Source: Erythrobacter sp. JK5
GTDB lineage: Bacteria > Pseudomonadota > Alphaproteobacteria > Sphingomonadales > Sphingomonadaceae
DNA: 64,000 nucleotides
Assembly (NCBI RefSeq): GCF_018205975.1
Contig: NZ_CP073577.1
Coordinates: forward strand, 744,001-808,000
Direction of reading: 5' to 3'
Part shown: piece by piece, positions 1 through 9,116 of the stretch
How positions within the stretch are numbered: position 1 is the stretch's first letter
Layout of the letters: every line of letters starts with the position of its first letter
Notes under the pieces: model-generated
What the model was told of the DNA's origin: nothing
What the model saw: the letters and a program-made list of their open reading frames with translations, nothing else
Database searches by the model: none
Made by a program: the position numbers and the translations under genes

Positions 1-235
1 CCTGCGCGAGGCGCCCGGCGTGATGCTGGTCGATAAGCGCGAGGACGGCGGCTATGTCACCCCGGTCGAAAGCGCGGGCGATGGCGCGACCTATGTCAGC
101 CGCGTGCGTGAGGATCCGACGGTCGAGAACGGTATCACGCTGTGGTGCGTTTCGGACAATCTGCGCAAGGGCGCAGCGCTCAACGCGGTGCAGATCGCCG
201 AACTGCTCGGGCGGCGGCATCTGAAGAAGGGATGA
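1..235 (+). CDS. asd: Aspartate-semialdehyde dehydrogenase, C-terminal part
   Basis: Only the last ~78 codons are in the window; the 5' end lies to the left and the reading frame runs from base 2. The visible tail contains TPVESAGDGATYVSRVRED, ENGITLWCVSDNLRKGAALN and AVQIAELL, which is the conserved C-terminal block of aspartate-semialdehyde dehydrogenase. The enzyme reduces aspartyl phosphate to aspartate semialdehyde in the cytoplasm, feeding lysine, diaminopimelate, threonine and methionine synthesis. The stop codon overlaps the ATG of the next gene, so the two may be translationally coupled. The family call is firm because this block is highly conserved; completeness of the N-terminus cannot be judged. 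Confidence 0.93.
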   Translation, partial: LREAPGVMLVDKREDGGYVTPVESAGDGATYVSRVREDPTVENGITLWCVSDNLRKGAALNAVQIAELLGRRHLKKG

Positions 236-801
236 TGGCGATGCGCGGTGTTCTGCTTGGCCTTGCCGCGCTCGCTCTTGCTGCGTGCGACAGCGGCGAA
301 GTTCCGCCACCGGGGCAGGAACCGCTGCGACCGGGTAATCCGGATGCCGGCGAACAGCAGGTCGTGTTGCGCGCCGATGGCCTCGCTGCGGGTCCCGAAG
401 CGTTCTATTTCGCCGCCGGCAGGATGGAGGTCGAAACCGCGCTGTCCAGCGTGCTTGGCGCGCCGAGCGGCACCACCGAAAACGCGGAATGCGGTGCCGG
501 GCCGATGCAGTTTACCGACTATCCCGGCGGACTGACCGCGAATTTCCAGGGCGGAACGCTGGTCGGATGGAACTGGCGCATGCCGCAGGATGGCGATCCG
601 GTGCCAGCGGGCGAAATCGCGGCCGCCGGAGACGTCCAGCTTGCGACCCCGCGCGCCGAGGTGGAAGCGATCGGCGGATTCGTAGCGATTCCGGACAGCA
701 CGCTGGGCGAGGAATTCGCGCTCGGCGACCGGGTCGGCGGGTTCTTCGATGCGGATGCCGTGTCGATGCTCTATGCCGGGACCCAATGCTTCTTTCGCTG
801 A
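232..801 (+). CDS. Predicted lipoprotein of unknown function
   Basis: A 189-residue protein starting at ATG 232, which overlaps the asd stop (another ATG follows at 235 and a third at 241). The N-terminus is a lipoprotein signal: a short charged start, a Leu/Ala-rich core and the lipobox LALAAC with Cys about residue 18. The mature part is Gly/Ala/Glu-rich with two further cysteines near ENAECGAGPM and the C-terminal TQCFFR, so one disulfide is possible. I do not recognise a domain. Position directly after asd and before an isomerase-like gene suggests co-transcription but says nothing about function. Likely anchored in the periplasmic leaflet of a membrane. Confidence 0.8.
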   Translation: MMAMRGVLLGLAALALAACDSGEVPPPGQEPLRPGNPDAGEQQVVLRADGLAAGPEAFYFAAGRMEVETALSSVLGAPSGTTENAECGAGPMQFTDYPGGLTANFQGGTLVGWNWRMPQDGDPVPAGEIAAAGDVQLATPRAEVEAIGGFVAIPDSTLGEEFALGDRVGGFFDADAVSMLYAGTQCFFR

Positions 802-814
802 TGGAGAATGCCGC

Positions 815-1465
815 GTGACGCTCAAGGCCGATCTCTTTTTCAGCTTCCGCTCGCCGTATTCCTACCTCGCGGTCGGCCGCTACCGCGCGATGGCCGAGGA
901 ATACGATCTCGACATTACCTTGCGCACCGTTCTGCCGATCGCGATCCGCGATCCCGACATCCTGTTCACCGGCAATCCGGCTGCGCCGCGCTACATCGTG
1001 ATGGATTCGATGCGCTCGGCGGCGTTCCTCGGCATGCCGATCGCCTGGCCGCGCCCCGATCCGGTGGTGCAAAACCTGATGACGCGCGAAATCGCAGAGG
1101 AGCAGCCTCACATCCATCGCATCTGCCGCCTGGGTCAGACCGCGACCCGGCGGGGCAAGGGGCTCGCCTTCGCCGCCGAGGTTGCGCCGTTGATCTGGTC
1201 GGGTGAGGTCGTAGGATGGAACGAGGGCGATCACCTTGCCGGGGCAGCAAGCCGCGCCGGACTGGAGTTTGCCGAACTCGAAACAGAAGCCGAGAACGAC
1301 GCCGAAGCGCTCGACGCCGAGATCGCCGCCAACCAAGAGGCGCTCGAAAAGGCCGGGCATTGGGGCGTGCCGACCCTCATATTCGAGGGCGAGCCGTTTT
1401 TCGGCCAGGACCGGGTCGACATGGCGAAGTGGCGGATGAAGCAGAAGGGGCTGACGAAGCGATGA
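815..1465 (+). CDS. DsbA-like 2-hydroxychromene-2-carboxylate isomerase family protein
   Basis: A 216-residue protein. I chose GTG 815 as start because GGAG lies 9 bases upstream and the product then begins just before the motif LFFSFRSPYSYLAVGRY, which is the N-terminal signature of the HCCA isomerase/kappa-class GST branch of the thioredoxin fold. These enzymes use glutathione in aromatic-ring degradation or have unknown disulfide or isomerase roles. Near the C-terminus, GHWGVPTLIFEGEPFFGQDR matches the conserved cis-Pro and substrate-binding part. No CxxC is present, so it is not an oxidoreductase of the DsbA type. The stop overlaps the next ATG. The substrate is unknown; no naphthalene-type pathway genes are nearby. 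Confidence 0.85.
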   Translation: MTLKADLFFSFRSPYSYLAVGRYRAMAEEYDLDITLRTVLPIAIRDPDILFTGNPAAPRYIVMDSMRSAAFLGMPIAWPRPDPVVQNLMTREIAEEQPHIHRICRLGQTATRRGKGLAFAAEVAPLIWSGEVVGWNEGDHLAGAASRAGLEFAELETEAENDAEALDAEIAANQEALEKAGHWGVPTLIFEGEPFFGQDRVDMAKWRMKQKGLTKR

Positions 1466-1914
1466 GCAGGGAATTGCAGGGCGGGTGCCTGTGCGGGGCT
1501 GTGCGATATACCTTGCGCAAGGGGTTCCGCCTCAATCCCTATGCTTGTCATTGTACGGATTGCCAGACCCGCACGGGATCGGCTTTCAGCGAACACATGC
1601 TTTTCGCGCTGGCGGACCTCGAGATTTCAGGCGAACTCGATGTGGGTGAGTACGATCAGCCGAGCGGCGCACATTCGCGCGTCTTTGGCTGCGCGAAATG
1701 CAAGGCGCGGATTTACGCGGTGAATGACAGCCGTGAAGGTCTGGCGAGCCTGCGCTGCGGGACGCTTGACAACAGCGCTGATTTCCAGCCTGGCGCGCAT
1801 CTCTGGACCCGAAGCAAGCAACCTTGGCTGACCTTGCCCGAGGGCGCAAAAACGATGCCGGAGCAACCGCGCAGCAACGAGGAGTGGGTTGCTTTCGTCG
1901 GAGTGATGCCATGA
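1462..1914 (+). CDS. GFA-family (CENP-V/GFA) zinc protein
   Basis: A 150-residue protein that begins in an ATGA overlap with the preceding stop. It carries the zinc-binding cysteines of the GFA fold: GGCLCGAVRY near residue 8, CHCTDCQTRTGSAF near residue 30 and FGCAKCKARIY near residue 78. The family is named after glutathione-dependent formaldehyde-activating enzyme, but most members have no proven activity. A thioredoxin-fold protein of a glutathione-using family precedes it, so a glutathione-adduct role is possible; this is inference. Length is normal for the family. The stop overlaps the start of the following hydrolase, so the run is probably one transcript. Confidence 0.88.
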   Translation: MSRELQGGCLCGAVRYTLRKGFRLNPYACHCTDCQTRTGSAFSEHMLFALADLEISGELDVGEYDQPSGAHSRVFGCAKCKARIYAVNDSREGLASLRCGTLDNSADFQPGAHLWTRSKQPWLTLPEGAKTMPEQPRSNEEWVAFVGVMP

Positions 1915-2669
1915 GTTCGGGTTCATTCGAGAGTTTCGACGGTACCCGCCTCGCCGTCCATCGCACCGGCGAGGGCGATCCGGTCATCCTCCTCCACGGC
2001 CTGTTTTCCAGCGCCGACATGAACTGGATCAGGTGGGGTCATGCTCAGCGGCTCGCGGATGCCGGGTTCGAAGCGATCATGCTCGATTTCCGGGTGCACG
2101 GCGAAAGCGCTTCGCCGACCGATCCGGCAGCCTATCCGTCCGGCGTGCTGGTGCGCGATCTCGCTGCGCTGGTGGAACATATCGGGCTGGAGGATGGCGA
2201 ATACGATCTCGCCGGATTCTCGCTCGGTGCGCGCACGTCGCTTCACGCGGTCGCCAGTCAGGTTCTCGCGCCGCGCAAGCTGGTGGTGGCGGGGATGGGT
2301 GTTGCAGGGCTCAGCGAGTGGCAAAAGCGCGCGGCATTCTTCAAGCGGGTGATCGATGAATTCGACACGATCACGCGCGATGATCCCGCCTACTACTCGC
2401 GCCAGTTCCTGAAGTCGCAGGGGGTGGACCGGGTGGCGGCGCGGCTGCTGCTCGATGCGATGGGCGATCTCGATCTTGCCGCGCTCGCCAACGTCACGAT
2501 GCCGACGCTCGTGGTCTGCGGCGAGAACGATCAGGACAACGGTTCAGCCAGCGACCTCGCCGCGCTCTTGCCCGATGCGGCCTATCGCGAAGTACCCGGC
2601 GCGCATCTCGACAGCGCGACCAAGCCCGAACTGGGCAAGGCGATCGTCGAATTCCTTGTGCAGCCGTGA
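1911..2669 (+). CDS. Alpha/beta-fold hydrolase
   Basis: A 252-residue single-domain alpha/beta hydrolase starting in an ATGA overlap. Visible elements are the oxyanion-hole region VILLHGLFSSADMN near residue 25, the nucleophile elbow GFSLGAR (Ser near residue 103), a central aspartate in VVCGENDQDNG and a C-terminal catalytic His in EVPGAHLDSA. This order matches serine esterases and lipases of the Hydrolase_4/6 type. No signal peptide is visible, so it should act in the cytoplasm. The substrate cannot be told from sequence. It is followed by an overlapping GTG start of a membrane protein gene. Confidence 0.88.
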   Translation: MSSGSFESFDGTRLAVHRTGEGDPVILLHGLFSSADMNWIRWGHAQRLADAGFEAIMLDFRVHGESASPTDPAAYPSGVLVRDLAALVEHIGLEDGEYDLAGFSLGARTSLHAVASQVLAPRKLVVAGMGVAGLSEWQKRAAFFKRVIDEFDTITRDDPAYYSRQFLKSQGVDRVAARLLLDAMGDLDLAALANVTMPTLVVCGENDQDNGSASDLAALLPDAAYREVPGAHLDSATKPELGKAIVEFLVQP

Positions 2670-3187
2670 GGGTGCTCAGACGCGCGTTTCTGTGGTGGTT
2701 CTGGTGCGGTGTGGCTGCCTTTGCGCTCGCCGTCTATGTCCACCTGCCGTTGATGACCGAGGGTGTTCCAGGTGGGATCGCAGATCATCAGGCCGCCCCC
2801 GATGCGGCCACGATCAATGCCATCCAGCAATCGTGGCGGTCCGATGGTCTCTGGACGCAGGCGGCTGTGGCCATGGTGGTCGACCTCGTCTTCATCGGAA
2901 TTTACGGCGTAGGGTGCCTGCTTGGTGGGATCTATTTCCGCGCCTCGGACCGGACTGTGCTGCTGGCGCTCGGCTGGGTCGCATACCTTTCGGCGATTGC
3001 ATTCGTGATCAGCGATTATGGCGAGACGATTTCGCAGATCATTCAGCTCTGGTCGTTCAAGGGCGATGACGGCCTTGCGATGGCCGCCTCGACCCTGCGC
3101 CCGATCAAGATGGTCGCCTTCACCAGCGCATTTCTCGCAATCATTGCCGCGCTCGCGATCGAGCGATTTTCGACCGGCGACGCTTGA
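2666..3187 (+). CDS. Four-helix membrane protein of unknown function
   Basis: A 173-residue protein whose GTG start overlaps the hydrolase stop (GTGA). Four hydrophobic stretches are visible: residues about 7-30, 67-92, 98-118 and 146-168, separated by short polar loops. The loop after the first helix is soluble-looking and rich in Ala, Asp and Gln. I recognise no motif. It closes the coupled run that begins at asd; about 80 bases then separate it from the M2 peptidase gene. Confidence 0.72.
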   Translation: MRVLRRAFLWWFWCGVAAFALAVYVHLPLMTEGVPGGIADHQAAPDAATINAIQQSWRSDGLWTQAAVAMVVDLVFIGIYGVGCLLGGIYFRASDRTVLLALGWVAYLSAIAFVISDYGETISQIIQLWSFKGDDGLAMAASTLRPIKMVAFTSAFLAIIAALAIERFSTGDA

Positions 3188-3265
3188 TTCAGCCTCGCTG
3201 CAGGTCCAATCAGCTACGTATTACGCTTAGTCGCAACATCGAAACCCAAATCGAGGATCGCTCCC

Positions 3266-5116
3266 ATGAAATTTGCTACCACTGCGCTGTCCGCGCTGGC
3301 CATCTCGCTCGCCGCCGCTCCGGCCCCCGCGTTTGCGGATGGGCATGCGGCAGAGACCGATGCCGCGGGCGAGGCCCCCACTCCGGCAGATGCTGCCGCC
3401 TGGGTAGCCGCGGTCGAAGAGGACTTGAACGACTTTTCGAAAACCTTTTCGCACGTCGCGTGGCTGAACAACACGTATCTTAACTACGACAGCAACACGC
3501 TCGCCGCGAAATACGGCGCCGAGGCGACGCTCAAGACCGTGAAATACGCCAACGAAGCGGCGAAGTACGCACGGGTCGAAGGGCTCGATGCGGAAACCGC
3601 GCGCAAGCTCGACATGCTGCGCAACGGCATCGTGATGCCCGCTCCGTCGCGCGACGGCGCTGCAGCGGAGCTCTCCGAGATCGCGACGCAACTGGGCTCT
3701 GCCTACGGCCAGGGTCGCGGAACGCTGAACGGCGAGGAGATAAACGGGTCGGATATCGAGGCCGAGATGGGCAATCTCGACCGTACACCCGCGGAGCTCG
3801 CGGAAATGTGGACCAGCTGGCACGACAATGTCGGCGCCCCGATGCGCGAGGATTACGCGACGATGGTCGGCATCGCCAACGATGGCGCAAAGGAACTTGG
3901 CTTCAACGATCTCGGCGCGATGTGGCGGTCCAATTACGACATGGACCCCGATGCCTTCGCCGCCGAGACCGAGCGAATGTGGCAGGAAGTGAAGCCGCTT
4001 TACGTTGCGCTGCACACCTACGTGCGTCGCAAACTCCACGAGAAGTACGGCGACGCCGTGCAGCCCGCCACCGGCCCGATCCGCGCCGATCTGCTGGGCA
4101 ACATGTGGGCACAGGAATGGGGTAACATCTACCCGCTCGTCGCGCCCGAAGGTGCGGGCGATATCGGCTACGACCTGACCGATCTCATCGCCGAAAAGGA
4201 CCTGGACGCAGTCGAGATGACCAAGGTAGGCGAGCAGTTCTTCACCTCGCTTGGCTTCGAACCGCTGCCCGAAACCTTCTGGGAGCGCAGCCAATTTACC
4301 AAGCCGCAGGATCGCGAGGTCGTGTGCCATGCCAGCGCGTGGAACCTCGACAATGTCGACGATCTGCGGATCAAGATGTGCATCAAGCAGAATGCCGACG
4401 ATTTCATCACGATCCACCACGAGCTGGGCCACAACTACTACCAGCGCGCCTACAACCAGCAGGATTACCTGCACCTCAACGGCGCGAACGACGGGTTCCA
4501 CGAGGCGATCGGCGACATGATCGCGCTGTCGATCACGCCCGAATACCTGGTGCAGATCGACATGCTGAAGCCCGAACAGGTGCCGAGTGCCGACAAGGAT
4601 ATCGGCCTGCTGCTGCGCCAAGCGATGGACAAGGTCGCGTTCCTGCCGTTCGGCCTGCTGGTCGATCGTTACCGCTGGAGCCTGTTCGACGGATCTACCG
4701 ACATGGCGAATGCGAACCAGGCGTGGACCGATCTGCGCACCGAATACCAGGGCATCGTCCCGCCGGTCGAGCGGACCGAGGCCAATTTCGATGCCGGGGC
4801 GAAGTATCACATTCCGGGCAACGTACCCTACACCCGTTACTTCCTCGCGCGGATCCTGCAGTTCCAGTTCTTCAAGGCCGCCTGCGATCAGGCCGGGTGG
4901 GAAGGGCCGCTGCACCGCTGCTCGTTCTACGGCAACGAGGAGGTCGGCAAGAACCTCAATGCGATGCTCGAAATGGGCGCGTCCAAGCCGTGGCCCGATG
5001 CGCTCGAGGCCTTCACCGGCGAACGGCAGATGAGCGGCAAGGCGATGGTCGATTATTTCGCGCCGCTGATGGCGTGGCTGGAAGAGCAGAACGAGGGGCA
5101 GGAGGCCGGCTGGTGA
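3266..5116 (+). CDS. M2-family dipeptidyl carboxypeptidase (ACE-like), exported
   Basis: A 616-residue zinc metallopeptidase. It starts with a Sec signal peptide (residues 1-25, ending PAPAFADG), so it acts in the periplasm or outside. The catalytic motif is HELGH at residues 385-389, with the third zinc ligand Glu413 in GFHEAIGDM. The 28-residue spacing from the first His to this Glu is the same as in angiotensin-converting enzyme (H383, E411), the type member of M2. Length equals one ACE catalytic domain. Such enzymes remove C-terminal dipeptides from oligopeptides; in bacteria they probably serve peptide use. The stop overlaps the GTG of a beta-propeller lipoprotein, so the two are likely coupled. 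Confidence 0.93.
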   Translation: MKFATTALSALAISLAAAPAPAFADGHAAETDAAGEAPTPADAAAWVAAVEEDLNDFSKTFSHVAWLNNTYLNYDSNTLAAKYGAEATLKTVKYANEAAKYARVEGLDAETARKLDMLRNGIVMPAPSRDGAAAELSEIATQLGSAYGQGRGTLNGEEINGSDIEAEMGNLDRTPAELAEMWTSWHDNVGAPMREDYATMVGIANDGAKELGFNDLGAMWRSNYDMDPDAFAAETERMWQEVKPLYVALHTYVRRKLHEKYGDAVQPATGPIRADLLGNMWAQEWGNIYPLVAPEGAGDIGYDLTDLIAEKDLDAVEMTKVGEQFFTSLGFEPLPETFWERSQFTKPQDREVVCHASAWNLDNVDDLRIKMCIKQNADDFITIHHELGHNYYQRAYNQQDYLHLNGANDGFHEAIGDMIALSITPEYLVQIDMLKPEQVPSADKDIGLLLRQAMDKVAFLPFGLLVDRYRWSLFDGSTDMANANQAWTDLRTEYQGIVPPVERTEANFDAGAKYHIPGNVPYTRYFLARILQFQFFKAACDQAGWEGPLHRCSFYGNEEVGKNLNAMLEMGASKPWPDALEAFTGERQMSGKAMVDYFAPLMAWLEEQNEGQEAGW

Positions 5117-6129
5117 GGCTGGGCGCAGCGTTCCTTTTCGCGTCGCCGCTGCTTGCGGCCTGCGCGGCGGCGAAAGAACCCGAAACGGCAGAGCCGGTCG
5201 CCTCGAGCGAGGTGACCGGCACGCTGTTCGTCGCCAACAAGCGGGGCAACACGCTGTCCAAGATCGACCTTGCGACGGGCGAGGAAGTGTTGCGGCTCGA
5301 TAGCTGCACGAATCCGCACGAACTCGCGACGTCACCCGATGGCAAGCATGTCGCGCTCGCGTGCTATGGCGGAACGACGGTCGACATCTTCCAGACCGAT
5401 ACGCTGGAAAAAGTCCGCAGCATCGACATGGGGGCAAATGCGCGCCCGCACGGGATCGTCTGGCACGAAAGCGGCGCGATCTACGTTACGGCCGAGGGGC
5501 AGCAGGCGATCTACAAGCATCCCGACCCGATTCCCGTCGATCCCCGGATGATGCTCAAGTTCATGACCGGCAAGCAGGGCAGCCATATGGTGGCGGTGGC
5601 CCCCGACGAGAGCGCGGCCTGGACCACCGATCTCGGTTCCAAGACGGTGACCCGGATCAATCTGAAGAACAGCGAGACCATATCCGTCACGGTCGGGGAA
5701 GAACCCGAAGGGATCTCGCTTGCACCTGACGGCTCGGCGCTATGGGTTTCTGCGCGTGGATCGAATCAGGCGTTCGAGCTCGATCCGACAACGATGGAAG
5801 TTCGCAACACTATCGACACCGGCCGATTTCCGCTCCGGCTCGCGATCCGTCCACAGGGCGATGTTGCGGTGACGTCCGATCTTGCCGATGGCGGTCTGAC
5901 CGTGATCGACCTGGCGACGGCCAAGGTCGTGCGCTCCATTGCCGTCTCCAGCCCCGAAGAAGCCGAGCAGCGTTTCCAGGTGACGATCCTGTGGTCCGAC
6001 GACGGGAAACGCATCTACGTCGCCGAGACTGCCAGCAACACCATCGCCGAAGTCGATTACGCCACCGGCAAGGTCCTGCGGCGACTGCCTGCAGGCGATG
6101 GCGGGGACGGGCTCGCGATCCTGCCATGA
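5113..6129 (+). CDS. YVTN-type beta-propeller lipoprotein
   Basis: A 338-residue protein. The start is GTG 5113, overlapping the previous stop; it gives a short lipoprotein signal with lipobox LLAAC (Cys near residue 16). The rest is a series of blades with repeated patterns such as LFVANKRGNTLSKIDLATGE, ISLAPDGSALWVSARGSNQ and IYVAETASNTIAEVDYATGK, typical of the YVTN/NHL-like surface-layer beta-propellers. These bind partners or cofactors; the ligand here is unknown. Co-occurrence with a periplasmic peptidase suggests both work outside the cytoplasmic membrane. The stop overlaps the next ATG. Confidence 0.88.
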   Translation: MRLGAAFLFASPLLAACAAAKEPETAEPVASSEVTGTLFVANKRGNTLSKIDLATGEEVLRLDSCTNPHELATSPDGKHVALACYGGTTVDIFQTDTLEKVRSIDMGANARPHGIVWHESGAIYVTAEGQQAIYKHPDPIPVDPRMMLKFMTGKQGSHMVAVAPDESAAWTTDLGSKTVTRINLKNSETISVTVGEEPEGISLAPDGSALWVSARGSNQAFELDPTTMEVRNTIDTGRFPLRLAIRPQGDVAVTSDLADGGLTVIDLATAKVVRSIAVSSPEEAEQRFQVTILWSDDGKRIYVAETASNTIAEVDYATGKVLRRLPAGDGGDGLAILP

Positions 6130-6590
6130 CCGAAAAGCCCAAGCGCAAACGGCTCCCCATCGTCGGATGGCGCGAACTGGTGGGTTTGCCCGAACTCGGC
6201 CTCGCCGGCATCCCCGCCAAGATCGACAGCGGCGCGCGCACCTCTTCGCTGCATGGTGAAGTGATCGAGGATTTCGAGCGCGACGGCGAGCGTTTCGTAA
6301 GGTTCGCGGTCGATTGGGACGGCGAGCGGCATGAATGCGTGGCAGTGCATGTGGACATTCGCGGGATTACCAGTTCTAACGGCGAAACACAGCGGCGCTA
6401 TGTCATCAAGACGCCGCTGCGCATCGGCGAGGTCACATTCCGGACGGAAATCAGCCTTGCTGACCGGTCCGACATGAAATTTCCGATGCTGGTAGGGCGG
6501 ACCGCCCTGCGTCGGCACTTTCTCGTCGACAGCGGCCATTCCTGGCTTCAGACGCCGACCATGAAAAAACGAAAGGGGCAACACCCATGA
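6126..6590 (+). CDS. Retropepsin-like zinc protease, RimB-type
   Basis: A 154-residue protein beginning in an ATGA overlap. [15 protein letters not shown] near residue 30 is the conserved DSGA aspartyl-protease-like motif of the family usually annotated ATP-dependent zinc protease (COG4067), and [18 protein letters not shown] near residue 122 is its second conserved block. In Pseudomonas fluorescens the corresponding gene, rimB, lies with rimK and its product affects RimK-mediated glutamylation of ribosomal protein S6. Here too it overlaps rimK by 4 bases, which supports the same partnership. No signal peptide. Basis for function is family and neighbourhood. Confidence 0.87.
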   Translation: MTEKPKRKRLPIVGWRELVGLPELGLAGIPAKIDSGARTSSLHGEVIEDFERDGERFVRFAVDWDGERHECVAVHVDIRGITSSNGETQRRYVIKTPLRIGEVTFRTEISLADRSDMKFPMLVGRTALRRHFLVDSGHSWLQTPTMKKRKGQHP

Positions 6591-7492
6591 AAATCGCGAT
6601 GCTCGCCCGCAATCCCAATCTCTATTCGCACAAGCGACTGGTCCAGGCAGCGGAGGAGCGCGGGCACGAAATCGACATTCTCAACACGACGCGCTGTACC
6701 GTGAACATCGCCAGCCACCGGCCGACGATCATGTATCGGGGCGAGACGCTGAGCGGATATGACGCGGTGATTCCGCGCATCGGGGCATCGATCACCGCGT
6801 ATGGCCTCGCAGTCCTGCGCCAGTTCGAAATGGCGGGCACCTGGCCGCTCAACGAAAGCGTCGCGATCGGGCGCAGTCGCGACAAGCTGCGCTCCACCCA
6901 GATCATGGCAAAGCATGGCCTCGGCCTGCCGCTCACCGCATACGCCAACGATCCCAAGGCGGCGGAGGAGATCATCAAGGCGGTCAACGGCCCGCCGGTG
7001 GTGATCAAGCTGCTCGAAGGGACGCAGGGGATCGGTGTGGTTCTGGCCGAAACGCTCAAGGGCGGCGCGTCGATCATCGAAGCGTTTCGCGGCGCCAACA
7101 TCGCGATCATGGTGCAGGAATTCATCAAGGAGGCTGGCGGCTCGGACATTCGCTGCCTGGTGGTCGGCGGCAAGGTGGTCGCGGCCATGAAGCGTCAGGG
7201 TGCGGAAGGCGAGTTCCGCTCCAACCTGCATCGCGGCGGCAGCGCGCAGCTGATCAAGATCACCCCCGAAGAGCGCTCGACCGCAGTGCGAGCGGCCAAG
7301 CACATGGGCCTGAACGTGTGCGGCGTGGACCTGCTGCGCAGCAATCACGGCCCGGTCATCATGGAGGTCAATTCCTCCCCCGGGCTCGAAGGGATCGAAA
7401 CCGCAACCGGCAAGGATATCGCGGGCATGATCATCGATTACATCGCTGCCAACGCCAAACCGGGCAAGACCAAGACCAAGGGCAAGGGGTGA
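6587..7492 (+). CDS. rimK: ATP-grasp ligase RimK (S6 glutamylase)
   Basis: A 301-residue protein of normal RimK length, starting in an ATGA overlap with the RimB-like gene. It has the N-terminal block [20 protein letters not shown], the recognition segment [13 protein letters not shown], the ATP-grasp glycine loop [11 protein letters not shown], the [20 protein letters not shown] strand and the C-terminal metal-binding [12 protein letters not shown]. RimK adds glutamate residues to the C-terminus of ribosomal protein S6 and can make poly-glutamate. rpsF is in this window (12779-13144) but ends in Asp rather than Glu, so the substrate needs care. The gene overlaps the next start by one base. 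Confidence 0.93.
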   Translation: MKIAMLARNPNLYSHKRLVQAAEERGHEIDILNTTRCTVNIASHRPTIMYRGETLSGYDAVIPRIGASITAYGLAVLRQFEMAGTWPLNESVAIGRSRDKLRSTQIMAKHGLGLPLTAYANDPKAAEEIIKAVNGPPVVIKLLEGTQGIGVVLAETLKGGASIIEAFRGANIAIMVQEFIKEAGGSDIRCLVVGGKVVAAMKRQGAEGEFRSNLHRGGSAQLIKITPEERSTAVRAAKHMGLNVCGVDLLRSNHGPVIMEVNSSPGLEGIETATGKDIAGMIIDYIAANAKPGKTKTKGKG

Positions 7493-8409
7493 TGCGGCGC
7501 GCCGCTGCGATTGCGCTGGCGGCAGCCTGGGCATTCGCAGTGCCCGTTTCCCTTGCGGCACAGGAGGCTCCCCGCGAGGTCAATATCACGTCCGGGTCCA
7601 CGCCGGGCTGGATCCCCAGCGAGGAGCTTGAAGCTGAAGCCGTCGCGACATTCGACCGGTATTTTCGGCTCCTTTCCGACGGGGATTACCCGTCGGCGCA
7701 TGCGATGCTGAGCGAAGGCTTGCAATCCATGTTGCCGTTGGAAGAGTTCTCCGAGCAGGAGCGCTCGAACGGCCGGAGTTGGGGGAGTGAGAAATCGCGC
7801 ACCGTCTCGAAGATCACATGGACAAAAGATGCGCCGGGCATCCCCGAGCCGGGTATCTATGTCGCGCTCGATATGACTGCGACCTTTGCCAACGTCGACC
7901 GGCATTGCGGTTACACCATCCTTCACCGAGCGCCCGACGCCGATGAATTCGTGATCGCTCGAACCGAGAACACCGTCCTCGATAATCGTGCCGCCGCATC
8001 CATCGCCGAAGCAAACTCGCCTTTGCAGATGGAACTGGTCTGGAGGATCGTGGCGCGCAACTGCCCCAATTACGCGCCGCCCGCGCTCCCGGATACGCTG
8101 TCCGATGGCGTCGAGTATTCTACAGTGGCCGAGGCGAGATCGGAACTCGAGGCAAGAGAAGCAACTGAAACAAAGCAAGAAAATGGCTGGACGATAATTG
8201 CTGACCGGGCAAATCTAGCCGTCTGGTCTTTCGCTCCGCCCGGTGACGCAACTTATCCGAGCGTGATCAAGCGGTGGGTGGAGCCGGTCGGTCCCGATAG
8301 CTCCGAAGCTTCGATCGGCATGCTTTGCGAAGCCGAGAAACCGGTTTGCGACAGCCTGTTTGAGGAAATGGCACTGATCAATGGCTTTATTCCGCTTTCG
8401 ATCGAGTAG
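7492..8409 (+). CDS. Exported protein of unknown function
   Basis: A 305-residue protein whose ATG shares one base with the rimK stop. Residues 1-23 form a Sec signal peptide ending SLAAQE. Around residues 55-85, DRYFRLLSDGDYPSAHAMLSE resembles the start of DUF4019-like domains, which carry an exported Trp/Tyr-rich fold, but I am not certain of it. The rest is acidic and contains four cysteines. Codon use becomes slightly less GC-rich after about base 8150. The role is unknown; the context is only the end of the M2-propeller-RimB-RimK run. Confidence 0.72.
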   Translation: MRRAAAIALAAAWAFAVPVSLAAQEAPREVNITSGSTPGWIPSEELEAEAVATFDRYFRLLSDGDYPSAHAMLSEGLQSMLPLEEFSEQERSNGRSWGSEKSRTVSKITWTKDAPGIPEPGIYVALDMTATFANVDRHCGYTILHRAPDADEFVIARTENTVLDNRAAASIAEANSPLQMELVWRIVARNCPNYAPPALPDTLSDGVEYSTVAEARSELEAREATETKQENGWTIIADRANLAVWSFAPPGDATYPSVIKRWVEPVGPDSSEASIGMLCEAEKPVCDSLFEEMALINGFIPLSIE

Positions 8410-8514
8410 AGACCCGCGCTCGACGCGTGACGTCGCTGTGAAGGCGCGCTAATCCGCGTCGGCTAGGATCAAGCACAGGCTGCGGGTGGGGCGGCGAAAA
8501 TCGAGGAAAGACGA

Positions 8515-9030
8515 ATGAAGATTATCGGGGGTTTGCTGGGATTGTTCGGTGCGACGCTGCTGTGCGCGGCTCCGGCGCAGGCGCAAAGCCAGCAACAGGT
8601 CGTGACCCAGTTCAACGATTCCACCATTTCGCGCCTGCTGCTCGATGTCGGCACCAGCTGGAACATCGAAGGCGGGCCGAACGGTGAGAAGGTCTACCGC
8701 GCGAGCGCCGAGGGCGGCATCAACTTTACGCTGAGCCCGCGCGCCTGCGCCGCCGAGACCGGCTGCGTCGGGCTGCTGCTGATCGCGGTGTTCACCCGCA
8801 ACGACCAGCGCACGCTGGGCGAGCTCGATCAGCTGCTCAACCGCTACAACGATCTCAACCCCAATGGCAAAGCCTACCGGGTCGAGGACGGCACGGTGGT
8901 GCTGCAAGGCTATATCAACGCGGTGTACGGGATCAGCTACCCCAACGCGCAGGCACAGATCCTCGTGTTCGGTCAGGAGCTGGGCAAGCTGCGCAACGAA
9001 CTGACGGCGTTCGGCGAAGGTGGGCGCTAA
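8515..9030 (+). CDS. YbjN-domain protein, exported
   Basis: A 171-residue protein with a signal peptide (residues 1-23, ending APAQAQS). The mature part matches the YbjN sensory-transduction-regulator fold: NDSTISRLLLDVGTSW near the start, an INFTLSP strand, and the long helix LDQLLNRYNDLNPNGKAYRV followed by VVLQGYIN. Bacterial YbjN proteins are type III chaperone-like folds with unclear roles in stress or motility. Two cysteines in CAAETGC could pair. An AAAGACGA stretch lies before ATG 8515. It is convergent with the FG-GAP gene at 9117. Confidence 0.8.
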   Translation: MKIIGGLLGLFGATLLCAAPAQAQSQQQVVTQFNDSTISRLLLDVGTSWNIEGGPNGEKVYRASAEGGINFTLSPRACAAETGCVGLLLIAVFTRNDQRTLGELDQLLNRYNDLNPNGKAYRVEDGTVVLQGYINAVYGISYPNAQAQILVFGQELGKLRNELTAFGEGGR

Positions 9031-9116
9031 GGCGCCGTTGAGGCGTTGCGGCGCAGATCAACGCATCAATGAGGCCAACGCGCGAAGCCGGAATCGATCA
9101 AGACGCAGGGGAAGGG

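Noticed and set aside
3227..5437. 736-codon open frame antisense to the M2 peptidase gene
   Set aside because: It mirrors the codon bias of the true gene, has a low-complexity His/Arg/Val-rich translation and no recognisable domain. The same applies to the long antisense frames over ligA, lepA, the GGDEF genes, sdhA and mpl.
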